Below, in pieces: positions 35,096 to 43,468 of a DNA stretch of 64,000 nt. The position numbers were made by a program, and so were the translations under genes. How positions within the stretch are numbered: the first letter of the stretch is position 1; each line of letters starts with the position of its first letter. Source of the stretch: Bacteroides luhongzhouii (lineage in GTDB: Bacteria; Bacteroidota; Bacteroidia; Bacteroidales; Bacteroidaceae); NCBI RefSeq assembly GCF_009193295.2, contig NZ_CP059973.1, positions 4,402,001 through 4,466,000 of the forward strand, written 5' to 3'. Below the pieces are notes generated by a model. It saw nothing but the letters and a program-made list of their open reading frames with translations, had not been told where the DNA came from and ran no database searches.

Positions 35096-35899
35096 ATGAT
35101 AAGAAAGAATGTATATGTATTCATGTCGTGCTTTTTACTTTCCGGATGCGGCATGATAGATTACCACCCATACGATGTCCGTATCAGCGGCGAAACAGAG
35201 GTCAATGCACATAATATCGAAAGAATAGAGGCAAACTGCCAAGGCAAAACCACCATACGCTTTGTGACTATGGGCGACTCGCAACGATGGTATGACGAAA
35301 CGGAAGATTTCGTGAAAGAAATTAATAAACGGAATGATATCGACTTCGTTATTCACGGAGGGGATATGAGCGACTTCGGACTAACCAAAGAGTTTCTCTG
35401 GCAAAGGGATATCATGAACGGACTTAACGTGCCTTATGTAGCCCTTATCGGCAACCATGATTGTTTGGGAACGGGAGAAGAAACATACAAGGCAGTATTC
35501 GGGCCCACTAACTTCTCTTTCATCGCAGGCAACGTGAAATTTGTCTGCCTGAACACCAATGCGCTGGAGTATGACTACTCTGAGCCTGTGCCCAACTTCA
35601 CCTTTATGGAACAAGAGATAACGAGCAGGCCGGACGAGTTTGAAAAAACTGTCATTTGTATGCACGCACGCCCTTACACGGATGTATTCAACGATAATGT
35701 AGCTAAATTATTTCAACATTATATCAAACAATACCCGGGAATACAAGTTTGCACAGCTGCCCACACCCACCATTATCAGGACGATGTGATCTTTGATGAT
35801 GGAATACATTATGTTACCAGTGATTGTATGGATTACCGTACTTATCTGGTTTTTACAATAACCCCGGAAAAATATGAATATGAACTGGTTAAATACTAA
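35096..35899 (+). CDS. Metallophosphoesterase lipoprotein
   Basis: A 267-residue calcineurin-like phosphoesterase anchored by a lipoprotein signal (MSCFLLSGC, Cys about 18). Metal motifs in order: MGDSQ (GDxH with Gln for His), HGGDMSDFG, LIGNHD, MHARP and AAHTHH. The changed first motif is notable but some family members tolerate it. It would act in the periplasm or on the surface. Its end overlaps the next gene by 26 bases. Substrate unknown. Confidence 0.88.
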   Translation: MIRKNVYVFMSCFLLSGCGMIDYHPYDVRISGETEVNAHNIERIEANCQGKTTIRFVTMGDSQRWYDETEDFVKEINKRNDIDFVIHGGDMSDFGLTKEFLWQRDIMNGLNVPYVALIGNHDCLGTGEETYKAVFGPTNFSFIAGNVKFVCLNTNALEYDYSEPVPNFTFMEQEITSRPDEFEKTVICMHARPYTDVFNDNVAKLFQHYIKQYPGIQVCTAAHTHHYQDDVIFDDGIHYVTSDCMDYRTYLVFTITPEKYEYELVKY

Positions 35900-36683
35900 C
35901 AATATCTTGCGAGCAGGAGTATTATCCGTACTTCTGTTACTTCCCGGTCTGACTTCAGCTACTTGCAAAACAGATACAATCATAAACTCATACAAGGCTG
36001 ATTCACTCCGTTTCATTATCAAAGATGATTCAATTATCACTTTTCGCACAGGAGATTCCATATTTACGATTATTAAAGCGGACTCTGTATTACCGGTTGC
36101 ACCGAAGCAGGTGAAACGCAGTCGCTACGATAACCGGATTCACCGTTTCCGCAGCCACTGGGAACGGATTATCCCGACGCACTCCAAAATACAGTATGCC
36201 GGAAACATGGGATTGATTTCTTTTGGTACGGGATGGGATTACGGGAAACATAATCAGTGGGAAACGGATATATTGCTCGGATTTATCCCGAAATATTCGT
36301 CAAAGAAGGCTAAAGTAACCATGACGCTCAAGCAGAACTATATGCCCTGGAGTATCAACATCGGAAAGGGTTTCTCTACGGAACCTCTTACCTGCGGGCT
36401 TTATATGAACACTGTGTTTGGCAACCAGTTTTGGGTGAATGAACCGGAACGTTATCCGAGAGGTTACTATGGTTTCTCCAGCAAAGTACGTTTTCATGTT
36501 TTCATGGGACAACGGTTGACATACGATATTGATCCGCAACGTAGATTTTTGGCCAAGTCGGTGACTTTTTTCTATGAAATAAGTACGTGCGACCTGTATG
36601 TCATCAGTGCGGTAAACAATAGCTATCTCCGTCCCCGTGATTACCTTAGTTTATCATTCGGATTGAAGTTCCAGTGGTTATAG
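35874..36683 (+). CDS. Predicted outer-membrane protein of unknown function
   Basis: A 269-residue protein with a signal-like segment (NILRAGVLSVLLLLPGLTSATC). A region of short repeats about Asp-Ser-(I/L) follows (about 40-75: KADSLRFIIKDDSIITF, GDSIFTIIKADSVL), then an aromatic-rich beta pattern ending LSLSFGLKFQWL, as in outer-membrane barrels. It begins inside the last codons of the phosphoesterase, so the pair is probably translated together. I do not recognise a family. Confidence 0.75.
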   Translation: MNMNWLNTNNILRAGVLSVLLLLPGLTSATCKTDTIINSYKADSLRFIIKDDSIITFRTGDSIFTIIKADSVLPVAPKQVKRSRYDNRIHRFRSHWERIIPTHSKIQYAGNMGLISFGTGWDYGKHNQWETDILLGFIPKYSSKKAKVTMTLKQNYMPWSINIGKGFSTEPLTCGLYMNTVFGNQFWVNEPERYPRGYYGFSSKVRFHVFMGQRLTYDIDPQRRFLAKSVTFFYEISTCDLYVISAVNNSYLRPRDYLSLSFGLKFQWL

Positions 36684-36734
36684 ATTGAGAAACCAATGGT
36701 CATAAAATCAATTTTGAATTTTGAATTACGAATC

Positions 36735-36766
36735 TTGAATTATAACATCCTTTTTTCGTAAGTTTG
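36735..36766 (+). promoter_or_regulatory. Promoter of the response-regulator gene
   Basis: TTG at 36735-36737, a 21-base spacer and TAAGTTTG at 36759-36766. The start would be near 36773, giving a very short leader. Confidence 0.5.
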
Positions 36767-36788
36767 CGCTTTACAAACTTGAACGAAA

Positions 36789-38129
36789 ATGAGTAAATCA
36801 GGAACAATCATCATTGTAGACGATAATAAAGGAGTGCTGACCGCCATACAACTCCTTTTGAAAAATTATTTTTCCAAGGTCGTCACACTCTCCTCTCCTG
36901 TCACCCTGTCCAGTGTCATAAGGGAGGAAACACCGGAAGTAATTCTCCTGGATATGAATTTCACATCAGGCATCAACACCGGTAATGAGGGTTTATTCTG
37001 GTTGCATGAAATAAAAAAAGTACGTCCGGAACTTCCGGTCGTACTTTTTACGGCTTATGCCGACATCGAACTGGCTATCCGGGGGATTAAAGAAGGAGCA
37101 ACCGACTTTATTGTCAAGCCTTGGGATAACCAAAAACTGGTGGAAACCCTGCAAGCCGCAGCAGCTTCTACGCACAACGACAAGAAAACGGACAGCAAGG
37201 AAGAAACGACTCACTCACCTATGTATTGGGGAAAAAGCAAAGTGATGCAGCAACTCCGCGCACTGATTGAAAAGGTAGCCATCACCGATGCCAATATCCT
37301 GATAACAGGCGAAAACGGAACGGGGAAAGAAATGCTGGCACGAGAGATTCATGTCCTGTCCAACCGCAAATACAAAGAAATGATTGCAGTGGATATGGGG
37401 ACTATCACAGAGTCTTTATTTGAAAGTGAGCTTTTCGGACACGTAAAGGGTTCTTTCACCGACGCACACACCGACCGGACCGGCAAATTTGAAGCTGCCG
37501 ATAACAGTACGCTGTTTCTTGATGAAATAGGCAACCTGCCTTATCACCTGCAAGCAAAGCTACTGACTGCCATCCAACGGCGAAGCATTGTGAAAGTGGG
37601 AAGCAACACTCCGATTCCCATTCATATCCGACTGATATGCGCAACCAACCGGAATCTGCAAGAGATGGTAGTGAAAGGTGAATTCCGGGAAGATTTGCTC
37701 TATCGTATCAATACCATTCATGTAGAAATCCCTCCTTTGCGGGAGCGGAAAGAAGATATTATTCCACTTGCCGAAAGGTTCATGGTACGCTTTTGCAAGC
37801 AATATGACAAGGTATTGATGAAGTTCACTCCCGACGCTAAAGATAAATTGAAAGCACACCTTTGGTATGGTAATATCCGTGAATTGGAACACGTGATTGA
37901 AAAAGCTGTTATCATCAATGATAGTCCGCTCGTTCCCGCCGAATTGTTCCAATTATCAATTCCACGGACGGAGAGTCAGGAGAAAAGCATTTCTACGCTC
38001 GAAGAAATGGAAATGCAGATGATACGGAAAGCACTCGACGCTTGCGCAGGAAACTTATCCGCAGTAGCCGTCCAACTGGGAATAACCAGGCAAACTCTTT
38101 ATAACAAGATGAAAAAATTCGGATTATGA
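36789..38129 (+). CDS. NtrC-type sigma-54-dependent response regulator
   Basis: A 446-residue activator. Receiver domain with phospho-Asp in VILLDMNF (about 57) and FTAYAD. AAA+ domain: Walker A ITGENGTGKEML, the sigma-54 contact loop as GSFTDA in place of GAFTGA, Walker B TLFLDEIGNLP and arginine-finger region PPLRERKEDI. A C-terminal Fis-type HTH is LGITRQTLYNKMKKFGL. Its stop overlaps the kinase start by four bases (ATGA). The likely target is the tandem-palindrome region upstream of the ABC operon. Confidence 0.95.
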   Translation: MSKSGTIIIVDDNKGVLTAIQLLLKNYFSKVVTLSSPVTLSSVIREETPEVILLDMNFTSGINTGNEGLFWLHEIKKVRPELPVVLFTAYADIELAIRGIKEGATDFIVKPWDNQKLVETLQAAAASTHNDKKTDSKEETTHSPMYWGKSKVMQQLRALIEKVAITDANILITGENGTGKEMLAREIHVLSNRKYKEMIAVDMGTITESLFESELFGHVKGSFTDAHTDRTGKFEAADNSTLFLDEIGNLPYHLQAKLLTAIQRRSIVKVGSNTPIPIHIRLICATNRNLQEMVVKGEFREDLLYRINTIHVEIPPLRERKEDIIPLAERFMVRFCKQYDKVLMKFTPDAKDKLKAHLWYGNIRELEHVIEKAVIINDSPLVPAELFQLSIPRTESQEKSISTLEEMEMQMIRKALDACAGNLSAVAVQLGITRQTLYNKMKKFGL

Positions 38130-39439
38130 CAGTGCAGCTTCAACAAGCAGGCGTTCAGTATTGGTTCAGAGTCTTGCTGACTGTACTCTTCTGTGCGTCG
38201 TCTGTGTGGTTCGGTATACATCAATCATACGGTTGGTTAGGAGTCAGTCTTTGTTTATTGGTTCTTAGCGTACTTTGGCAAATCCGCCTTTATCGCCTCC
38301 ACACCAAACAAGTGCTCTTTATGATTGATGCGCTTGAGAATAATGATAATACGTTTCATTTTACCGAAGAAAACGGTACTCCCGAAAGCAAAGAAATAAA
38401 CCGGGCGCTCAACCGCGTGGGACATATCTTACATAGCGTGAAAGCAGAAACAGCCCAGCAAGAGAAATACTACGAACTGATTCTCGACTTTGTCGGTACA
38501 GGATTAGTAGTGCTCAATGATAATGGAGCCGTCTATCAAAAGAACAAAGAAGCACTCCGTCTTCTGGGACTGAATGTGTTTACACATATCCACCAGTTGA
38601 GTCAGGTGGATGCGCAGCTTATGGAGAAAATAGAAAACTGTCGTCCGGGAGACAAACTACAAGTCATATTTCACAATGAACGGGGAACGATTAACTTATC
38701 CATCCGTGTGTCGGAAATCAATGTACGTAATGAGCACCTGCGCATCCTTGCTTTGAATGATATCAATACGGAACTGGATGAAAAGGAAATAGATTCATGG
38801 ATTCGGCTGACACGGGTGCTGACACACGAGATTATGAACTCTGTGACTCCCATCACTTCCCTCTGCGATACGCTTCTTTCGATATCAGCGAATAAAGACG
38901 AAGAGGTAAATCACGGATTGCAGACAATCAGTACGACAGGAAAAGGGCTGCTTGCCTTTGTAGAATCGTACCGGCAATTCACACGTATACCGACACCAGA
39001 GCCCTCCTTGTTCTATGTGAAAGCATTCATAGAAAGAATGGTTGAGCTTGCCTGTCATCAGCATCCATGCGAGCATATCCGATTCCACACAGAGATTACC
39101 CCTGCAGACTTAATCGTATATGCGGACGAGAATCTTATTTCACAAGTAGTTATCAATCTTTTGAAAAACGCAATTCAGGCAATCGGCAATCAGCCGGATG
39201 GGAGAATTGAGCTGAAGGCGTCCTGCAATGACATGGAAGAAATATGGATTGAGATAAAAAATAATGGTCCCGAAATCCCGTCGGAAATAGCAGAACATAT
39301 CTTCATTCCTTTCTTTACTACCAAAGAAGGCGGTAGCGGGATCGGACTTAGCATCTCCCGCCAAATCATGCGCCTCTCGGGAGGAAGCCTTACATTACTA
39401 CGGGAGAAAGAGACAACGTTTATTTTAAAATTCAAATAA
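38126..39439 (+). CDS. Sensor histidine kinase of the NtrC-type pair
   Basis: A 437-residue membrane kinase: two TM helices in the first 55 residues with almost no periplasmic loop, a PAS-like domain (about 120-210; LDFVGTGLVVLNDNGAVYQKN), the H-box LTHEIMNSVTPITSL (His about 234) and HATPase motifs (NLLKNAIQAI, GSGIGLSISRQIM). The tiny external part suggests it senses a membrane or cytoplasmic cue. Partner of the regulator just upstream. Confidence 0.94.
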   Translation: MTVQLQQAGVQYWFRVLLTVLFCASSVWFGIHQSYGWLGVSLCLLVLSVLWQIRLYRLHTKQVLFMIDALENNDNTFHFTEENGTPESKEINRALNRVGHILHSVKAETAQQEKYYELILDFVGTGLVVLNDNGAVYQKNKEALRLLGLNVFTHIHQLSQVDAQLMEKIENCRPGDKLQVIFHNERGTINLSIRVSEINVRNEHLRILALNDINTELDEKEIDSWIRLTRVLTHEIMNSVTPITSLCDTLLSISANKDEEVNHGLQTISTTGKGLLAFVESYRQFTRIPTPEPSLFYVKAFIERMVELACHQHPCEHIRFHTEITPADLIVYADENLISQVVINLLKNAIQAIGNQPDGRIELKASCNDMEEIWIEIKNNGPEIPSEIAEHIFIPFFTTKEGGSGIGLSISRQIMRLSGGSLTLLREKETTFILKFK

Positions 39440-39449
39440 CTATTGATAT

Positions 39450-40118
39450 ATGATACCTACACTAGTCAACAATCCGCTATTCCGGGGAATCACTCCGGAA
39501 AGACTTCTTGCCGATCTGGAAGAGATCAGTTTTCATACACGTTCTTATAAGAAAGGAGAAATCCTGGCACGACAGGGAGATGTGTGCAACCGTCTTGTCA
39601 TCCTGACCAAAGGGAGTGTGCGTGGGGAAATGATTGACTATTCGGGACGTCTTATCAAGGTGGAGGATATAACTGCTCCCAGAGCGATTGCCCCTCTGTT
39701 CCTGTTTGGTGAACAGAACCGCTATCCGGTGGAAGTGACTGCCAATGAACCGACAGAAGTTATTGAGCTTCCTAAACCAAGTGTTTTGAGTTTGTTCCGC
39801 AAGAATGAGCAGTTCTTGGAAAACTATATGAACCTCTCCGCCAATTATGCACGGACTTTATCGGATAAACTTTTCTTCATGTCATTCAAGACCATTCGTC
39901 AGAAACTTGCCTCCTACCTGCTCCGCCTATACAAACAGCAGCAACAGGCACATATCACCCTCGACCGTTCGCAACAGGAGTTGAGTGATTACTTCGGAGT
40001 GTCCCGCCCCTCCCTCGCCCGCGAACTGGCACACATGCAAGAAGACGGACTATTGATAGCGGACCGTAAACATATCACTATTTTACAGAAAGAAAAACTG
40101 GTCCGACTCATCCAATAA
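39450..40118 (+). CDS. Crp/Fnr-family regulator, probable HcpR-type
   Basis: A 222-residue regulator. The N-terminal beta-roll (SYKKGEILARQGDVCNRLVIL) and dimer helix are followed by a winged HTH (LSDYFGVSRPSLARELAHMQEDGLL). There is no Cys cluster for an Fe-S centre, so it is not a classical Fnr. It lies directly upstream of hcp, whose promoter has a perfect Fnr-like dyad. Porphyromonas HcpR controls hcp under nitrosative stress, and the same role is inferred here. Confidence 0.85.
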   Translation: MIPTLVNNPLFRGITPERLLADLEEISFHTRSYKKGEILARQGDVCNRLVILTKGSVRGEMIDYSGRLIKVEDITAPRAIAPLFLFGEQNRYPVEVTANEPTEVIELPKPSVLSLFRKNEQFLENYMNLSANYARTLSDKLFFMSFKTIRQKLASYLLRLYKQQQQAHITLDRSQQELSDYFGVSRPSLARELAHMQEDGLLIADRKHITILQKEKLVRLIQ

Positions 40119-40178
40119 TACCCCGGTTTAAGAATCATTTATCAGATTGTGAGTATTTGAGATAAAAATATTCATTGT

Positions 40179-40194
40179 TGTAACATTGGTTACA
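40179..40194 (+). promoter_or_regulatory. Fnr/HcpR-like operator of hcp
   Basis: TGTAAC (40179-40184), ATTG, GTTACA (40189-40194): a perfect 6-bp dyad. Its centre is about 45 bases upstream of the expected start, the usual place for an activator of this family. Confidence 0.75.
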
Positions 40195-40216
40195 GAATCA
40201 CCTGAAACCTTTCTTC

Positions 40217-40224
40217 TACTTTTG
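40217..40224 (+). promoter_or_regulatory. hcp promoter -7 element
   Basis: TACTTTTG. No TTTG is found at the -33 position; the Fnr-like dyad ends where it should be. This fits activator-dependent expression. Confidence 0.65.
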
Positions 40225-40268
40225 CGTTCAATAAACAAACTGTTAGACTAATTAAAAACGTAAAAGTT

Positions 40269-41900
40269 ATGAGTATGTTCTGTTATCAATGTCAAGAAAC
40301 CGCTATGGGTACGGGTTGTATCTTAAAAGGTGTATGCGGTAAAACTTCTGAAGTGGCTAACCTGCAAGACCTGCTACTCTTTGTAGTACGTGGAATTGCT
40401 GTCTACAACAAACATCTGCGCAAAGAGGGACAGTCTTCTGAACAAGCAGACAAATTTATCTACGATGCTTTGTTCATCACCATCACCAATGCCAATTTTG
40501 ATAAAGTGGCGATCACCGAAAAAATCAAAGAAGGACTGAAACTGAAAAAGGAACTTGCCGGTAAGGTAAAAATAGAAAATGCTCCTGACGAATGTCTTTG
40601 GGATGGAAACGAAGATGAGTTTGAAGAAAAATCAAAAACGGTCGGTGTGCTTCGCACGCCTAACGAGGATATACGCTCACTGAAAGAACTCGTACACTAT
40701 GGCCTGAAAGGAATGGCTGCCTACGTAGAGCACGCCCATAACCTGGGTTATCAGTCACCGGAGATATTTGCTTTCATGCAGCACGCATTGTCCGAATTGA
40801 CCCGCAATGATATTACAGTGGAAGAATTGGTTCAATTAACACTGGAAACAGGAAAGCATGGAGTATCGGCAATGGCACAGCTGGACAAGGCAAATACGAG
40901 CAGTTATGGTAATCCGGAAATCTCACAAGTGAATCTCGGTGTCCGCAATCGTCCGGGTATATTGATAAGCGGACATGATTTAAAGGATCTCGAAGAGTTG
41001 CTGGAACAAACGGAAGGTACAGGGGTGGATGTATATACGCACAGTGAAATGCTGCCTGCGCACTATTATCCTCAACTAAAGAAGTATAAGCATCTGGCAG
41101 GAAACTACGGAAATGCCTGGTGGAAACAGAAAGAGGAATTTGAAAGTTTCAACGGTCCGATCCTGTTCACAAGTAACTGTATTGTTCCGCCACGTGCGAA
41201 TGCCAGCTACAAGGACCGCATTTACATCACAGGAGCTTGCGGTCTGGAAGGCGCACATTATATCCCCGAACGCAAAGACGGGAAACCGAAAGATTTTTCG
41301 GCCCTGATTGCTCATGCCAAACAATGCCAGCCACCCGTAGCCATCGAAAACGGAACACTCATCGGTGGATTCGCTCATGCACAGGTGACAGCTTTAGCGG
41401 ATAAAGTGGTGGATGCCGTGAAAAGTGGAGCCATCCGTAAGTTCTTTGTAATGGCAGGATGCGACGGACGTATGAAAAGTCGTGAATATTACACGGAATT
41501 TGCTCAAAAGCTACCTGGCGACACAGTGATTCTTACGGCAGGTTGCGCCAAGTACAGATATAATAAATTAGCTTTAGGTGATATCAACGGGATTCCAAGA
41601 GTGTTGGATGCGGGACAATGTAACGACAGTTACTCACTGGCCGTAATTGCTCTAAAACTGAAAGAAATCTTCGGGCTGGACGATGTGAACCAACTACCTA
41701 TCGTATACAACATAGCATGGTATGAACAAAAGGCGGTCATTGTTTTATTGGCATTGCTGGCTTTAGGAGTGAAACATATTCATTTAGGACCTACTCTTCC
41801 CGCTTTCCTTTCACCGAATATAAAGAACGTATTGATCGAGCAATTCGGAATCGGAGGTATCAGTACAGTGGATGAAGATATTGTGAAGTTTCTATCATAA
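40269..41900 (+). CDS. hcp: Hydroxylamine reductase / hybrid-cluster protein
   Basis: A 543-residue cytoplasmic metalloprotein of nitrosative-stress defence (NO or hydroxylamine reduction). The N-terminal cluster ligands are [13 protein letters not shown]...C: Cys5, Cys8, Cys17 and Cys23, spacing CX2CX8CX5C. Hybrid-cluster ligands appear later ([35 protein letters not shown]). A hcr reductase gene is not adjacent. Confidence 0.97.
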   Translation: MSMFCYQCQETAMGTGCILKGVCGKTSEVANLQDLLLFVVRGIAVYNKHLRKEGQSSEQADKFIYDALFITITNANFDKVAITEKIKEGLKLKKELAGKVKIENAPDECLWDGNEDEFEEKSKTVGVLRTPNEDIRSLKELVHYGLKGMAAYVEHAHNLGYQSPEIFAFMQHALSELTRNDITVEELVQLTLETGKHGVSAMAQLDKANTSSYGNPEISQVNLGVRNRPGILISGHDLKDLEELLEQTEGTGVDVYTHSEMLPAHYYPQLKKYKHLAGNYGNAWWKQKEEFESFNGPILFTSNCIVPPRANASYKDRIYITGACGLEGAHYIPERKDGKPKDFSALIAHAKQCQPPVAIENGTLIGGFAHAQVTALADKVVDAVKSGAIRKFFVMAGCDGRMKSREYYTEFAQKLPGDTVILTAGCAKYRYNKLALGDINGIPRVLDAGQCNDSYSLAVIALKLKEIFGLDDVNQLPIVYNIAWYEQKAVIVLLALLALGVKHIHLGPTLPAFLSPNIKNVLIEQFGIGGISTVDEDIVKFLS

Positions 41901-41949
41901 ATGATAAGGAAACAGAAGGGTATTTTACAGGCAGATTTCCTTCTATAAA

Positions 41950-42028
41950 ATAGTGACGGTATTTGATAAGGATAGTGACGGTATACGGCAATGATACCGT
42001 CACTATTTCCATCATATACCGTCACTAT
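41950..42028. repeat. Four 13-bp units forming nested hairpins (hcp/uraA convergence)
   Basis: ATAGTGACGGTAT occurs directly at 41950-41962 and 41972-41984, and inverted at 41994-42006 and 42016-42028. The inner pair folds with a 9-base loop and the outer pair closes around it. Seven T after the last copy (rightward) make it a plausible bidirectional terminator. Confidence 0.85.
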
Positions 42029-42117
42029 CTTTTTTGTACATAATCGGGAATCCTGCGTTTATTCTTTATTCTCGAATACCGGCTTCCTTTTATAGTGGTT
42101 TCCTTTTTAGTAGAGCA

Positions 42118-43302
42118 TCAATCTTCTCTGGGCAATATCAAATTGAGAAGTACTCCTACCAAAGCTGCCAGTCCGATGCCGGACAATGAAAAACCGCCCC
42201 AGCTAAAAGCTGCGCCACCAATCCCGACAGTCAGTGTCAAAGACACAATAACGATATTTCTTGTACGGCTCAAATCAATACAGTTATTCACAAGATTAGC
42301 AATACCTGCACAGGCAATCGTTCCGAAAAGCAGCAGCATGATACCACCTAACACCGCACTGGGTATGGATCTTAGCAATGCGCTGATTTTACCGATAACG
42401 GAGAATAAGATAGCGGAAATGGCAGCTATTCGGATCACTTGCGGATTAGTAATCTTTGTCAATGACATGGCTCCTGTCACTTCCGAATAGGTAGTCACAG
42501 GAGGACCACCCAGCAATCCGGCACAGAAACAGGCCAGACCATCACCCAATAAGGTACGGTGCAATCCCGGGTCTTTCACGAAATCTTTTCCTGTAACCGT
42601 ATTCACCACATAAATATCACCAATATGTTCGATCACCGGAGCAATAGCTACCGGAATCATAAACAACACCGGTTCCCATGAGAATTTTGGAAAGACGAAC
42701 TGCGGCAATCCAATCCAGGCGGCATCTCTGACGCCGGACAAATCCAAACCATAGAAGATCCATGCAGCCAGATACCCCACTGCAATCCCACAAAAAATAG
42801 GAATCAGCTTCAAAAGTCCTTTAGCTTTCATCGAAACAACAACCGCAGTCACCAGTGAAAGGAGCGCCAGCACCCAGTTCTCTTTTGCCATATTCACTCC
42901 TGTTCCCGCCAATGACAAACCTATCAGAATAATGACAGGTCCTATGACAACAGGAGGAAACAGCTGTTCAATCACCCGCACTCCCTGCCATTTGACAAGC
43001 GCACTCATCAAAAAGTAAACTAATGCAACTCCAACCATGCCAGATAAGGTACCGGGCAACCCATAAAGTTCTGTCGCTTTAATGATAGGCGCAATAAACG
43101 CGAAACTACTCCCCAAAAAGATAGGAACCTTTCCACGCGTAACAGCATGAAAAATGAGCGTTCCAATACCTGCTGTAAACAGAGCTGTCGAAGGATCGAG
43201 CCCTACCAATAACGGCACGAGTACCGTAGCTCCGAAAGCCACAAACAAGAATTGTACCCCCACCACCCCTTTCCTTAAAGGTGTAAGATTATTTGAATCC
43301 AT
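42118..43302 (-). CDS. uraA: Uracil/xanthine permease (NCS2 family)
   Basis: A 394-residue proton-coupled nucleobase importer with about 14 TM segments. Start at 43302 (MDSNNLTPLRKGVVGVQFLF); upstream codons do not look membrane-like. Family motifs: QHxFVMF-equivalent GVVGVQFLFVAFGATVLVPLL, PVVIGPVIILIGLSLAG, and the substrate-site Glu regions APVIEHIGDIYVVN (helix 8) and PVTTYSEVTGAMSLT (helix 10). The motifs match the uracil branch better than xanthine. Confidence 0.93.
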   Translation of the reverse strand: MDSNNLTPLRKGVVGVQFLFVAFGATVLVPLLVGLDPSTALFTAGIGTLIFHAVTRGKVPIFLGSSFAFIAPIIKATELYGLPGTLSGMVGVALVYFLMSALVKWQGVRVIEQLFPPVVIGPVIILIGLSLAGTGVNMAKENWVLALLSLVTAVVVSMKAKGLLKLIPIFCGIAVGYLAAWIFYGLDLSGVRDAAWIGLPQFVFPKFSWEPVLFMIPVAIAPVIEHIGDIYVVNTVTGKDFVKDPGLHRTLLGDGLACFCAGLLGGPPVTTYSEVTGAMSLTKITNPQVIRIAAISAILFSVIGKISALLRSIPSAVLGGIMLLLFGTIACAGIANLVNNCIDLSRTRNIVIVSLTLTVGIGGAAFSWGGFSLSGIGLAALVGVLLNLILPRED

Positions 43303-43468
43303 AAGTATAATGTAGATTAATCTCTGCAAAATTAGTCTTTTTAGACAATTTAACTCCCTTTTTTCACAAAAATACATCTAAAAAGAGGTTTTATTTGTTG
43401 TTAATAATGTGTAACTTCGCACAGTGAGAATTAAAACGACAATTTTATAACTTTATAATATATTGCCT

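Noticed and set aside
41950-42028. A CRISPR-like array because of four short repeats.
   Set aside because: Only 13-bp units, two of them inverted, spacers of 9 bases and no cas genes.
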